Assembly (NCBI GenBank): GCA_036250225.1
Contig: JAPZLL010000011.1
Coordinates: forward strand, 992,001-1,056,000
DNA: 64,000 nucleotides
Direction of reading: 5' to 3'
DNA from: Cercophora sp. LCS_1
Taxonomy: Eukaryota > Ascomycota > Sordariomycetes > Sordariales > Lasiosphaeriaceae
In this document: positions 21,021-33,541 of the stretch, one piece after another
Layout: the number at the start of each line of letters is the position of its first letter
Position numbering within the stretch: the stretch's first letter is position 1
Made by a program: the position numbers and the translations under genes
Notes under the pieces: generated by a model
Seen by the model: only the letters and a program-made list of their open reading frames with translations
The model's database searches: none
What the model was told of the DNA's origin: nothing

Positions 21021-24000
21021 ATGCGTCTACACGCGTCCCTTGGTGCCCTGACCGGCATAGCAAGGCTTGCGGTTGCAGTAGCTTTGCCTCAACTGTGAGT
21101 ACCTCTAGCACCGTTTGCCGGTCGCGTTTCTCCCTCCGCTCCCACCTCAGTTGCTGACGATTGAGCCCCGGTAGCGCGGACCTCACTACCGACTCGACTT
21201 GCATCAGCACAACTACTGAGCATGGCACTGTCTTTGTCACTGTCCCTTCGGCCAACGCTACTCCTACACCTGTTACTGTCTTGACTGTTACCCTCACTCC
21301 CGGCGTTGCTGGTTCAGGCGCCGGCTCGCTCGGTTCGGCTTCTGGTTCCGGTTCTTCTACTTGTACCTCGTCTCAGTCGGTCCATCCCGTCGGTCCTCTT
21401 GGTCAACCCTCAACCGGCACACCCGTCACAGTCACGGTCACCCAGTCGGCCTCCACCCCCAAGAGTACTGTTACTGTTCCTGTTCTCACTGTCACGCTTC
21501 CACGTCCCTCTAGGTCCGAAGCTCCTGCCATCACGCCGACAGGTACTAGTGGCCCAGGTCCGTTGTTTACTACTGTCACTATCCCAGAAACTCCTGGAGT
21601 TCCTGGCTCCGGTTTCACTGTCACCATCCCCGTTGTCCCGGTAGCTTCGACTGTGGCCAGATCTGTCACGGTCACGGTCACGCCAGGTCCAGACCAGTCG
21701 GCGGGCTCGGTGCTGACCCTCACCATCCCTGAGGGCCCCAGCAGCACAGCAACCATGGTGTTGACAGTCACTGTTCCTGACTCCGGAAGTCCTGGCGTTT
21801 GGTCGACTGTTGTCACAGCCCCTGCTGGCCCCGCGCCGTCTATCGGCCCAGCCGTGACGATCACCTTCGCCTCACAGCTAACCAGCATCACACAATTCCC
21901 GGTCACCGTCGAGACAATCACGGTTCCTCTCGCTGGACAGACAGACTCCTCGGCCACGACCGTTGCCCCGCCCAGTGGTTCTTCTAGTGCAGTCACCTTC
22001 ACTATCCCCCCTGGGTCTGCCTTCCCATCCGGATACACTGGCACGGTCACTGTCACACCCTCTGGCCTCATTCAAACCACGTCTCAAAACCCAGCCGTCG
22101 CGACGATTACAGTGCCAGCTGGAGCCGCATCGTCATCTGCAGCAACCGGATCATCAGACTCAACGTGTAGCACATCGCCATCTGTTGAGGTCGTGACTTA
22201 CACTGTCCCTCCCTTCGGGACCGCGCCCGGATGGACTGGTACTTTCACTGTCACCCCGGGCCCGTCTCCTTGGTGGTCAGCTTCCTCCTTTGACCAATCC
22301 GGCGCAGTCACGGTCACCGAGCCGCTTGCGACCCTCTCCGTCATTCCTGTTACAGTCACCGTTCCTGGCGGCGGAGGCGTAGTCACCCCGGTCACTATTA
22401 CTGTCCCTATCGCTACAGCCTCGGTCTCGCTCTCCAATAGCCCAGGACAGTCACCGTCTGCCAGCACAGAGGCATCATCATCGGGCTCGGATACAGTTGT
22501 CACAATCATCGTCCCTCAGGCTTCAGCCGGAGCACCAAGCGTATTTACCTTGACTTTGCCGGCAAGCACAGCCTTTGTGACACCTCCCGCCCAGACTTCG
22601 AGCCCCAATGGCCAAACGGACGTGACGACTGTGACTGTTCCCCAAGTCCCAACATCGTCGCCCGACGGCCAACCACCGGTGTTCACAATTACCGTGGGGA
22701 CGGCATCTGATGGCCAGCCCAGCCTCGTGACAGTGACTGTCCCGCAACTCACCACCGGCATCACATCATCACCGAGCAGTAGCCAATCTGGGTTCGGAAA
22801 CACGCCAAGAGGATCGATTATTGTCGTCACATACACTGCTCCGGCAGCCTCGGGTCTCAGCGCATCTCTCTACACAGTCACGTACACCAAATCCCCTTCT
22901 GCATCCGCGACTGCGCCTATTGAGTCTGGGTATGGAGGTCCAACTGCCCAGTCCGCGGTCACCGGCACTGCAGCTATCGAAACGATAACAATTGACGGAT
23001 CTACTGCCTCACCCAGCGGGCCTGTGCCAGAGGTTCTCACCATCTTTCCGGGCGGAATCTCGGGAACACCCCTTGTCGTCACCTATACACCAAATGTGAC
23101 TCCTTCCTCAGCGCCATCGGAAGTCGTCGAGACCATTACCATCGATCAGTCTGCTTCATCTTCTGAGACGTCTGGGCCGGCATCCCCAGTAACGGTCACC
23201 GTTGTACCCAAGGACGGATCTGGCACACCATTCGTCGTCACCGTCACCCCCGATGCAGCTTTGTCGGCAACCGGTGCGATCGAGACAGTCACGACCACCC
23301 CAGTTGTCACTTCTGCGCCCCAGGGCGGAAGCCAACCACTGACCCTCACCATCTTCCCCAGTTGGGCCTCATTTTCGCCAGTGGTCATCACATACACTCC
23401 GACGGCTACTCTCCCCGCAGGCTCTCCGTCACCAACGACGCCGCCAGACTCCGGGTATGGTAATGGCGAAGGTGCTGGTTCCACTGTCGTTACCGTCACT
23501 TTGCCCAATGGCTCACTGGTGACAGCAACGGTTCCTGGACCGGCAATCTCCAGCACTCGGGCGTCTGTCAGCTCCCTTGGGGCTTCCCCGGCTGTCGTCA
23601 CTCTCACGCCTGTCTCCGGCTCGCCTCTTGTCGTCACGCTGCCTGGAACTTTCAGCCCCTCCGCAATCGCCCCGGCCGCAACAGGAGCTGTTACCATCAC
23701 TGTCACTCCCTTGTCAGGCACCCCGATCACTGTCACCCTCCCGGCTGCCACTGAAACGGTCCCAGCTGGCTATCTTCCTGGCGTCCCGAATTCTGCTCTT
23801 TCCTCTGGCGCTTCGGGCTCCACCGCTGTTGGCAACATCATCACCATCACGCTCCCCTCTGGAGGCCCGCTGACGCTTACCCTTCCCGCAAGTACTGAGA
23901 CTGTTCCAGGAAGTGACTCGGGCGTTGTCACGGTCACCGCAGCGCCTCTTGCGACTGCTTCGACAGGCACAGTTGCCGGAGTCAGTGTCATCACAGTTAC

Positions 24001-26422
24001 GCCTCAGTCCGGATCTCCACTTACTATCACCCTCCCGGCTGCCACACAAACGACCACCGCCGAAGTTGCTACTGTCACCGAGCAGCCGTACGCTCCGGCA
24101 GCGACTGGCGGCGTCAGCGTCATTACCATCACCCCGGAGTCCGGTTCGCCTCTCACGGTGACCCTCCCCGCCGCGACGGAAACTGTCTCTGGAGGGTTCA
24201 CCACGGTCTCTGAAGGATCTACGTCCTCTGGAGAGAGCCACAGTGCCATCACGATTACCCTTGAAGGCTCGCCTCTTACGGTGACTCTCCCAGCCAGCAC
24301 CCAGACTGTGTCTTCCGCCAACCCAGCAGTCGTGACTGTGACGGGCACTCCCATTGTCAGCGCCAGTGTTATCACGGTCACCCCTCCGTCTGGTTCGCCC
24401 TTCGTTGTGACCATCCCGGCCGATTCTACCAGCACGCCGTCTTCTGACTCCGGGCCGAGTACCGTTTTCGTTTCGGGCGTGACAGTCACCGAGACTCTAC
24501 CCATCGGAACTGGTTTTGCCACCATCGTCGTGACGAGCCAGGTCACCATCACGCCAACTTTTGTTTCACCTCTCGGGGGTCCCTCGGTGATCACACTGAC
24601 CCCGACTGTTGTGACCCAGACCATCGCCAACCCATATGGGCTTGGTAGCACAGTCGTCACGTACACCACTGATCTTCCGGTCACTGCGACTACCGGGGGT
24701 GTTACGACCGTCACGTTGTCGGCGTCAAACACCGCGGGCGAAGGCACAGCATCGAACTCACCGCAGGTCATTACGCTTTGGCCGTCCGGTTCTCCTAGTT
24801 CTCCGTCTGGGTCCGTCACGATCACCATCAACCCCACCGCTGTTTTGACAACCGCCACACCTGCGGTCATTACAATCTGGCCTGTCACTACGCCAGGTGG
24901 CCCATCTCAGTCTTCATCTACATCCTGCAGCCTTGAGACCTCTGATGACCTGTCAGCGACCGATGGTCCTTCCGTGGTTACCCTTTGGCCTGCCACATCT
25001 TCGACCGACACCACCTGCACGACCTTCTCGACTGTCACTCGATCATCCTCTGGCAATGCCGACGCCACCACAGTTGGTGGGTTCACGATCATCACAATCT
25101 CGTCGACCCCTGTGATCATTGCGCTGTCCAGCTCCTGCACAGAGGAATCTGCGGTAACTCCTACTGGCGCTCCGCCCCAAGCCGCCACCGCCACCCCTCC
25201 TGTGGTCACAACCCCGTCTTCCAGCGCAGCCGAGGCCAATACCGAGCAGAACATCCCTCTTCCCACAACCCCTGAGGTGGCGACAACTGCAGAGGAGTCT
25301 TCAGACGCCTTCCCGCCTCCCCAAACCGAGCTTCATCACGTTCGCGGCACTCAAGCTGAGCAAACACCCAGCCCCATCGTGATCACCCTCTCGACGCTTG
25401 GCGGGTATCTTTTCACCGCTCCCGCTCCCGCAAATGGATACGGCAACCCTGTTCCTGCGTACGGCGCCAATCCCACAGCGGCCACGTCGTCCCTCACACG
25501 ACCAGGCCTTCCCACTTCGGTCACTCTGGCAACTCAGATTCCGTCTTCCGTATCTTCGGCAAACCCCACCATCGCCTCGGACACAGCCTCGGCGCTTCCT
25601 CTCGCTACATCGGGGGTTACACCCACCATCCCATTGCCGACTGCCGCCAATGGCACGTCTTCTGTTGCCCCAACGGGGACGGGCGCTTTACCTTCGGAGA
25701 CTTGCGGAGCACCTGGCGATCGTGGTGCTGTCATCTTCAACGTAGGTCCCTCTGGTATCTCTTCTTGAACCTCCGCTGACAATCCACAGTTTGACGACAT
25801 TCCGACTCTGAGCCTTGGCAACGACACAAGCTTTCCCCCGCAGCCTGTGCCCTTCCCTTACCATCGCTTCTTCTTCTCGAACGGATTCCACCTCGCCTCA
25901 CCACAGAGCAGCCGCTACCTGCCTTCCTCAGGCGATCAGCTCGTCAAGTACAGCGCCTCTGTTGCTCCCACCGCGCAAGTCAGCGTCGCCCAGTTGCGCG
26001 AGAATCCTTGCTTCCGTTTTGACTTCCTCGGCGTTGGTCTTGGCTGCAACTCGACGGACCAACCTTGCGTCTTCGATGTCCGCGGAGCCCAGTGGAACGG
26101 TGTCGATGAAATCCTTCAATCGAACAGGACCTTCGAACTCGCGCCGTGCCCTGACGCTGCCAACTGCTCTCTCAGCCACCAGATCCTCGATTCGGCTGCC
26201 GCCAGCACTTTCACCAACCTGACGTCACTCAACATCACCTTGACAGTCGGTGGGCAGCCTCAGTCATGGTGGGCCGATGACCTGCAACTTGCTTGGACAG
26301 ACAACAATTGCCCCGCCGCCGCCTGCCGCAACCGTGTTCCTGACACGATCATGCTCGCCGCTCAGAAGTCACGGGGATTGCCGCGCTGGGCTACTCGTCG
26401 TCAACGTACCAGGCACTACTGA
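21021..26422 (+). CDS. Giant Ser/Thr/Val-rich secreted wall protein with C-terminal DUF7371-like domain (1757 aa)
   Basis: Three exons with agreeing phases: 21021-21094, 21175-25741, 25790-26422. Exon 1 encodes a signal peptide (IARLAVAVALPQL). Residues ~25-1545 are almost entirely Thr, Val, Ser, Pro and Gly with VTVT and TVTLP beta-strand-like pieces, heavily O-glycosylatable. Between residues ~790 and 1080 a unit of about 40-55 residues recurs, each with a core like GSPLTVTLPAATETV. The C-terminal ~210 residues are different, with paired cysteines (ENPCFRFD, LGVGLGC, QPCVFDV, LAPCPDAANCSL), NGF and WW motifs, resembling a fungal domain I know as DUF7371 (name from memory), possibly a carbohydrate-binding beta-sandwich. 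No GPI signal. Likely an adhesin or wall-coat protein. Confidence 0.8.
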
Positions 26423-27686
26423 AAGATTCTTGCACCCTGATCTTACCCCGTCGACGCCAAGTCCGTCGGCACAGTTTTGACCCATCTCACTCACCAACGA
26501 CCAAGACTATTTCGGCTACCATTTGCATGCTTTCACGGCTGGCTTTGATCGTACCGTCGGTCTTTGCCGCCAAATTTTGACACCCAAAGTTGGAGGCCAG
26601 TTAGTTCATTTCATGGCCATGATCTTCTAGATGACGATGTAATGGGACGGGCCGAGGAGGAGAGGATGACGAGTCGGGATCTTTTGTCGAACAAGTAATA
26701 GGGGAGCATTTCTGAAACTCTCTGTAAAGTTGCTGCAACGACTAGAACATGCAATTCAAGTAGTCAGTGTCATTGTGTCTGCCATCTCCGTGATTGTGAA
26801 TGCTCCCCCACCGTGGCTTGCCAACCACCCCACAGGTTGAGCGGACGTCGATTCGCGCTGTCATGGCAACCTATGCGATTGAAACTCCTAGTCTGCCATC
26901 CTCTCCCAAGATATCGACAAGCATCCTTGTTCCGATGCGACATCGGATGTCACTCACGCCCTTTGGGCGGCGGTATGACCTAATCGGCAAAGTGGGTACT
27001 TGTTCCGACACCCGCCCGGGTGGCCGGGAATAACGTTTTTGGCCGGACGGACGTCACAGGACGCGCTGGCGTTCCCCAGAGGACTAACAACGCCAAGGTT
27101 TGAACCAATATTTAGTCGCCCCTTTTTCCGCGGATTGAAGCCGCTGACTAAATTTCCAGGTCAGCGGGGAAACGAATGCCCACTGATGACCGCATCTTGT
27201 TCTTAGACAAGTTGACAATGCTCCGGTCGCTGGGTATCACGGGGCACGCGCTAGAGGATGAGATGGTGCATTTGCATGCAGGAAGCAGGACTATCTCATC
27301 GCGATGCGAAAAGGAGCCGATTGACCATCGGCCCGCGCCCTTATCGATGACTGTACTCCCGGGTTGAGGGACCCACCTTGGACTCGACCATTTTGCTTAA
27401 AATCCTGGAGCGGCCCACTTGGTGTTCAAGTTTTTGTTGTTCAATTGCAACTGAGTCACTGGTAATTTTTCTCTTGAAGATATAAAAGAGTCTGTCGTTA
27501 CACAGCTCTGTGCTGGTTTTTATTTTCGGTTCTTGTTCCTTCAAGTCCCTGCATCTATCCCTCTGTGTCACCGTCACAGCGCCGACAACCAACAACCCCG
27601 CACCCCCTTTTCCAGAACCTCGGGATTACAATTGTCTCACGTACATACCCTAACCCTCCCGACGCCGTTCAGGGGCAACCAAAACA
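26423..27686. other. Intergenic region, nothing recognised
   Basis: No supported gene. Proximal sequence at 27480-27680 is pyrimidine-rich and probably the promoter and leader of the MFS carrier. Confidence 0.45.
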
Positions 27687-29187
27687 ATGGCGTCGTCAAC
27701 CCCCCCGGAGGTGGAAAGGGTTGCGCAATCTCGTCCGGACGAACACGAAGAGGAGAAAGTACAGCAAAAGAGGCCACGAGATGAAGAATCAGTCTCGGAT
27801 TCAGCGTCCGATACCGATTCTTCACCCGCCGAAGCCGTGCCCACGACCGGAGATGGAGGAGGTGGCGTCCTCACAGCCGTTTTGTCGAGAATCGTCTCCC
27901 GCGCCTCCATCAAGTCCGTCGGCCCACCGCCCGACGGCGGCTTCAAAGCCTGGATGACGGTCGCGTGCGCCCACTTGGTCGTCATGAACACGTGGGGCTT
28001 TATCAACTCGTTTGGCGTGTTCCAGACGTACTACGCTTCCTCGCTGGGCCGCGCGCCGGCGGATATCTCGTGGATCGGGTCGTTTCAGATCTTTTTGCTG
28101 TTTTTCATCGGGTCTTTGACAGGGAGGGCGACGGACGCGGGGTATTTTAGGCATATTTTTGTTCTGGGGGTGACGTTGCAGCTCTTGGGGATTTTTGCGT
28201 CCAGTTGGGCGGATGGGAGCTATTGGCAGTTGTTTCTGTCGCAGGGTGTGGCGATGGGGCTGGGGAATGGGTGTTTGTTTTGTCCGACCATGGCGATTGT
28301 GTCGACGTATTTTAGCAAGAAGAAGATGTTGGCGATTGGGATTGTGGCGTGTGGGAGTGCCACGGGTGGACTGATCTTTCCGAGTATGGCGAGGCAGTTG
28401 TTGGAACGGGTTGGGTTTGGGTGGACGATAAGGGCGATCGGGCTTGTGCAGGCTGTTACGGGGGTTGTTTGCGTGGTTGGACTGAAGCCGAGGATTCGCC
28501 CGAGGAGTGGTGGCGAGTGGTTCGATTTGGAGGCGTGGAAGGAGGGGGAGTATGTGTTTTATACGGCTGGAGCCTTTATGGTGAGTTCGGCCCTCGTCCC
28601 GAGTTGGAACGAGTGAGTACTGACGTTGGCAGATGTTTTTGGGCGTGTATTTTGGATTCTATTACATCGCCAGTTTCAGCAGGGAGGTTATTGGGATCAG
28701 CTATGTCGACAGCTTGAACTTGCTGTTGGTGTTGAACGGCGTGGGGTCGGTTGGCCGTCTGATTCCCAACTACTTTGCTGATCGATACGGGCCGATTACC
28801 ATCATGATCCCGACGGCAACGATCGCGGGTGTTTGTGTCCTGTGTTGGACTGCAGTGGACTCGGTTGCTGGGCTGTATGTGTGGTGTGTCTTTTACGGCA
28901 TGGCGGCTGGAGGTATTCAGAGTTTGTTCCCGGCTGGGTTGAGCAGCTTGGCAACGGACTTGAGGAAGGCCGGCATCCGGTTGGGCATGGCGTTTTCGAT
29001 CGTCAGCTTCGCAACCTTGATCGGGCCGCCGGTTGCCGGTGCCATCATCACGGCGACTGGGGGGAGTTATCGAGGGGCTCAGATATTTGCGGGCGTCTGT
29101 CTGTTGGTAGGAGCGGTTTGCATGTTCTTTGCAAAGTTGACGAGGGTGAGGAGGGTAAAAGGTGACTACTGGAGGACAAAGGTCTAG
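27687..29187 (+). CDS. Monocarboxylate-type MFS transporter (482 aa)
   Basis: Two exons, 27687-28580 and 28633-29187, with intron GTGAGT...GGCAG. A ~75-residue acidic and Ser-rich cytoplasmic N-terminus leads to PPDGGFKAWMTV, the entry signature of the fungal monocarboxylate porter (MCT/MCH) family. About twelve membrane segments follow; NTWGFINSFGVFQTYY is TM1, and SYVDSLNLLLVLNGVGSVGRL starts the second half. Yeast MCH relatives transport riboflavin or remain orphan, and family membership does not prove monocarboxylate transport. The plasma membrane is the likely location. Substrate unknown. Confidence 0.88.
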
Positions 29188-30040
29188 GCTGGGTAGGGGC
29201 AAGAGGCAACCGGGAAAGTCCCTGACAAAAATGACACTGCTTCTAGGAGGCGGAGGGTTAGGGGTCTTATACAAAGGGAACACATGGCGTTTCAAGGCGT
29301 TTTCGTTTATTCTAACTCTAAAAGCACTGCGTTTAGCGTTTTGTTGGATACCTCAATACCACACTATTAAATACCGTTCTATTTGCGGAAACCACGTTAG
29401 GCGTTCAGAATGAGATTTGGGTTGTTGTACGTCCGTCTTCATTTCTCCGTGAACAAGAAAATGGGCGGCATGTATTGTGCGTGATAGATGCATGGTGGCA
29501 ACTAAAAGAAGGAAGGCAAAAGCTTCGCTAACCTCATTGTCCCACGTACTAACAAAGATATTACCTACATATCAAATGGTAATTCTGAAAATACCGAGTT
29601 CGATTGCTAAAGAATCTTCCACTGGATAATCTTCAAGGTGGGCCACCCGCCCGGAACCCTAATGGTTTCTCTGTGTCGTTATTGTTGCCATCAACTCTTT
29701 GCCTTTCGTCTCCGACTCGCTGCTCGTTCACTGCGTAGGTTCACAATCTTGGTGGCTGGCTGAGCCTGTGACATGACAAATTCACGGCCACGACTGAACA
29801 AACTCTCCGACAGCGTCCCCCAACCACCAAGTTCCTCGGTCTCGACCTGCAAGGCAACTTCGGCCACTTTCACCACGGTTTCCGACCGTGCAGCTCGGGT
29901 CATGTCTCAGCATTGAGGAGACGAAAGTAGGTACACTCCAGGTATAAAAACGACCTGGGTCTGGGGCTCAAGTGGTCGGTGTGTGCCTAGACAGAGGTCA
30001 TCATCCGTTGTGTGTTTTTGGACTCTGTGCAGACGACAAA
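29188..30040. other. Intergenic region with TATA element near its end
   Basis: AT-rich tail after the MFS gene. A 70-codon minus-strand frame at 29691-29903 has an ATG but no recognisable motif. The TATA-like element at 29943 faces the small gene at 30041. Confidence 0.4.
29943..29949 (+). promoter_or_regulatory. TATA-box-like element
   Basis: TATAAAA lies 92 bp before the ATG at 30041, a spacing compatible with a core promoter and a short leader. Confidence 0.4.
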
Positions 30041-30436
30041 ATGGAGGGCCCAATCCCATCCCTTGCTTCGAACCCGCCCAGAACTGGAAACATCGTCAGG
30101 ATCAATTTTACGAATCAACAGGACGGAGGCGGCCTTCATATACAGGTGATCATCTACGAGTATTTCGGCTTCCACGAGCAGGTATTTTACAGATTCAGGG
30201 CACAAGTCAGGCCGGTAAGGTATGTTGCGCCTCAAACCCCGCTGCCGTGGCCCCCAAAAGCTCACCGAGAACCCTAGTAACGCCCAGGCTCTTTTGAAGA
30301 GTTCAATGCCTCTGTAGTGTGACTGCTTGCTGATACGAGGGTCATGTAGGGTGATGTAGTTGGCAGGGACGACGTCATCAAAGACAACAAGGTCTGGCTT
30401 TGGTATCTTCAAGATGAGTTCAAGAAGGACCACTAA
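30041..30436 (+). CDS. Small orphan protein, two predicted exons (86 aa)
   Basis: ATG 30041 sits in a good context (acaaaATGG) downstream of a TATA element. Exon 1 (30041-30214) reads MEGPIPSLASN, then a beta-rich stretch including IVRINFTNQ, LHIQVIIYEYFGF and VFYRFRAQVRP, and ends at a GTAAGG donor. An acceptor CATGTAG at 30349 in the same phase opens exon 2 (30350-30436), reading GDVVGRDDVIKDNKVWLWYL and ending with FKKDH and TAA. The joined protein has no signal peptide and no family I recognise. The antisense strand is also open across 29987-30472 (161 codons) but without ATG. The strand choice is therefore inference. Confidence 0.4.
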
Positions 30437-31341
30437 GGATATTACAATCTCTTCGGTCCGAGTGAGAGTCACATCAATGGAGTTTCTGGCAATGGATGGC
30501 TAACAGAATGCTACTAGACACAGGAAGTCGCCTGGATCCTCAGGCTATGCCCGTGGAACTTACCTTCCCGCTGACGGCCGATTGGCGCGTTGTCACTGGT
30601 TAGAACACAATCATAGCACCTTTGAATGGAGCTGCGCCTGTCCTTGGTGAATCTGATTCACTCCCGGGCGCCCAGAGAAACGACAGCCTCGGTGATGGAG
30701 GATGGCCGGGCCTTGTCAGCCCCAAGGCTAACGAGCATATCTAGCAGGTGAGTAACAGAGTCGCCCTCTTAATATGCGTGACTTTCTGACCATGTCCACT
30801 TTGTAACTGCAGGGGAGGCTCTTTTATCCCAGGCCTGATCTTTTTCTGAAGGCCTGTGGGCTCAAGGACTCGAACGCAGACAAGATCAACCGCATCCCGT
30901 TCAGCAAGCAAAAGATCTCCGCTTGAGTGGCTGGGGATGTTTTTTTTATGATTATGCGGGTGTGTTTGACCTCGTTCCGCCTTCGACGGGGATCGGTCAG
31001 TTTTCCTTGGCGAGGTCCGTCTTCGGCCCAATGTAAGGAGCTTAGCTAGGTAGCTACCTAGGTGGACACGCAACCCCCTCATGCATCGAATTTTCTTCCC
31101 AGATGTCATACCACCCTTGAGGACTGGTCCTGTTGGGCACCCCTGGCTGTTCCTGTGATTTTGTTTTGCGCTTGCTTACGGCCTTTCGGCCTGTTTTGAA
31201 CCCCGAATCATGCAGCTTCATGGATCCCCTCACTTCCCCACAAAAACACCCAATATAAACCTGGTTTGCTTCCTAGCCCGGTTGTCTTCTACGTTCCCAT
31301 TGTTGGCGCATGCAACGTAAGAATTTCGGATTCTTCCCACA
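30437..31341. other. Intergenic region, includes a 16-bp palindrome
   Basis: No gene seen. CTAGGTAGCTACCTAG at 31046-31061 is a perfect palindrome built from TAGGTAG-like units common in fungal intergenic DNA. The last 100 bp is the probable HET gene promoter. Confidence 0.45.
31046..31061. repeat. Perfect 16-bp palindrome
   Basis: CTAGGTAGCTACCTAG equals its own reverse complement. It is about 280 bp before the HET start codon. Function unknown. Confidence 0.85.
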
Positions 31342-33306
31342 ATGTCGTCCGGTGACCCAAACTGCCACCTCTGCAACGCCCAGTTTCATGGCAGATGGTC
31401 CCGGCTTTGCGATGTCAAGGACCACGCCGAAGATGGCTGTCCTTATTGCACCCTCATGGACCAAGCGCTGGCCCAACTGATCCCCGATGTCGAGACCAAG
31501 TTTGGCTACGATGCATCTTTCCGCTTCAAAGACCGACGCGACATGGTCGTTTACGCCGACGCCAATGGTTCCATCGGCTATGACAACCCCAACCGCCCTG
31601 ACCCAATCACTCTGACCTACCAATACTTCAACGTCACCGACAAGGAGCCATGCCGCCTTCCATCTACCACTTTGGCAGAAGACTGCTTCACTCTCGCCAA
31701 AGAATGGCTCCAAGATTGTCTGACTTCGCACCCTCTCTGCGGCACCGAGGACCCATCTCCTCTGCCAACCCGCATCCTGGACGTGGACCACTCACCCACC
31801 TCGGCTCGTCTAATCGAACCGACCGACGAAAAAGCTCACTACATCGCCCTCTCCCACAGCTGGGGCAACACCCAGCCCCTAACAACAACTCTCGCCACCC
31901 TCCCCTCCCACAAGGAATCCATCCCGCTCTCCTCTCTCCCCCAAACCTTCCACGACGCAGTAGCCATCACCCGCCGCCTCGGCATCCGCTACCTCTGGAT
32001 CGACTCCCTCTGCATCATCCAGGACTCACCCACCGACTGGGCCGAACAAGCCTCCCTCATGTCATCCACCTACTCCTCCGCCCACCTGACCCTCTCCGCA
32101 ACCGCCTCCTCGTCTCCCTTCTCCGGCATTTTCCGCGACAACCTCTCCCTAACCGCCCAAATCTCACCAACGCCGGATCCGCTAGCCGCTCTCTTCCCCG
32201 AAGCCACCCTCCTCCGCCAAAACCTCCGCCTCTACCTCTCCCACGCAACATCCCACGTCTCATGGGACGCGCTCACCTCCACCAAGGAAAACAAGCCCTT
32301 CCCTCTGTTGACAAGAGGCTGGACCTACCAGGAACGGCTCCTCTCGCCCCGCGTGCTGCACTACGGGCCGCGCGAACTATTCTGGGAATGCATGCAGGAC
32401 ATGGACTGCCACTGCGGCAAGCTCAAGTTCCGGGGCCAGAATATGGGCATGTACGCCTCGCGTTCCACAACGGGCGAGTTGCCGCCCAAGATTAGCCATT
32501 ATGCTGCGTTGCACGCTGGGAGTGTGAGGATTAGCGAGGAGAAGAAGAAAAAGAAGTTGATGGAGCGGTGGGAGGAGATGGTGGGCGAGTATACGCGGCG
32601 CGTGTTGACGTATCGAAAGGACAGATTGGTTGCGTTTGAGGGGGTGGTCGGGGAGATGGAGCGGGTGCTGGGGATGAACTATGTGCATGGGTTGTGGGAG
32701 GAGACGCTGCCTGCTGGGTTGTTGTGGGAGAGGGTTGTTAGTGGCGGAATCGGGGTGGGGGTTGGGGAGGAGAGGTTTGCGCCGAGTTGGAGTTGGGCTG
32801 CTGTGGAGGGCGAGGTGCGGTTTTTGGTGAGGCTTGTTGGGCCTTATGATAGTTGGCTGGTGCCCAGGATTAGGGCTGTTGTGAAGGGAGTGGAAGGCGG
32901 GGCAATATCGTTGGAGGTGGAGACGGTGAGAGGTGTGGTTTGTTTTGAGGGAGACGGATATGCGGATCCGTATGTACCGTGGATGAGGGTTAGCGAAGGT
33001 ATTAACAAGGGCGTGCCGGGGCCGAGTAAGGGGAAGCTCAGGAAGGGATCGTTCATGGTGAAAGTTGGAAAGGAGGAGCCAGTTGTTTGTGTGTTTGACA
33101 CGGCGCTTTGTGGCGAAAATGGGGAGTGGCTGTGGAAAGGGAGAGATGATGTTCAGTGCGCCAAGATCATGGACACAGAGGATTGCCACTACTGGTTGGT
33201 GTTGAGAAGACTGGAAGGAGGGAGCTTTGAGAGACTTGGCGTTATCGGCCACCCATATGCCAACTGGGAGTCGAACGGAAAGAAGCAGGTTATTAAAATT
33301 GTATGA
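31342..33306 (+). CDS. HET-domain protein (654 aa)
   Basis: Single exon from ATG 31342. A Cys-rich N-terminus (CHLCNAQF, GCPYCTL) is typical of this HET subfamily. The HET domain runs about residues 164-320: HYIALSHSWG, LPQTFHDAVAITRRLGIRYL followed by WIDSLCIIQD, WAEQASLMSSTYSSAHLTL, and TRGWTYQERLLSPRVLHYG. All canonical blocks are intact, so the protein is likely functional. The C-terminal half is the variable region where allelic specificity may lie. It may act in heterokaryon incompatibility or general non-self response. It is convergent with the CFEM gene 235 bp downstream. Confidence 0.92.
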   Translation: MSSGDPNCHLCNAQFHGRWSRLCDVKDHAEDGCPYCTLMDQALAQLIPDVETKFGYDASFRFKDRRDMVVYADANGSIGYDNPNRPDPITLTYQYFNVTDKEPCRLPSTTLAEDCFTLAKEWLQDCLTSHPLCGTEDPSPLPTRILDVDHSPTSARLIEPTDEKAHYIALSHSWGNTQPLTTTLATLPSHKESIPLSSLPQTFHDAVAITRRLGIRYLWIDSLCIIQDSPTDWAEQASLMSSTYSSAHLTLSATASSSPFSGIFRDNLSLTAQISPTPDPLAALFPEATLLRQNLRLYLSHATSHVSWDALTSTKENKPFPLLTRGWTYQERLLSPRVLHYGPRELFWECMQDMDCHCGKLKFRGQNMGMYASRSTTGELPPKISHYAALHAGSVRISEEKKKKKLMERWEEMVGEYTRRVLTYRKDRLVAFEGVVGEMERVLGMNYVHGLWEETLPAGLLWERVVSGGIGVGVGEERFAPSWSWAAVEGEVRFLVRLVGPYDSWLVPRIRAVVKGVEGGAISLEVETVRGVVCFEGDGYADPYVPWMRVSEGINKGVPGPSKGKLRKGSFMVKVGKEEPVVCVFDTALCGENGEWLWKGRDDVQCAKIMDTEDCHYWLVLRRLEGGSFERLGVIGHPYANWESNGKKQVIKIV

Positions 33307-33541
33307 GAATGTGACCCAGGGGTCTGTCGTGCGTTCATCGCGCCGAAGCAACGATAGCATGACAGAACGCTGGTTCAAGACTAAGGTAAAGACCTGAGTC
33401 ACAAAGGAGGGCGCACCGTTGCTCATCAACTTGATTCATTCAACATTAAATTAATCATTACAAAATAAGCCCACAATCCGTCCCGTAAATACCCCTATCT
33501 TGTCAGAAGCGAATGTACGAATTGGCCGTTGGTAATTGTTT

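Noticed and set aside
20158..21157. Plus-strand frames before the giant wall protein
   Set aside because: Composition is Ser/Pro/Leu-rich without motif; likely promoter and leader sequence.
21403..24888. Long antisense open frames opposite the giant wall protein
   Set aside because: They are rich in Val and Thr as a mirror of the GTC/ACC codon bias and lack motifs, starts and splice logic.
29691..29903. 70-codon minus-strand frame with ATG
   Set aside because: Length is within chance expectation and no motif or promoter evidence was found.
29987..30472. 161-codon minus-strand open frame
   Set aside because: It has no ATG, starts directly after a stop, and conflicts with a plus-strand model that has TATA, start context and splice sites. 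Kept only as the alternative in that entry.
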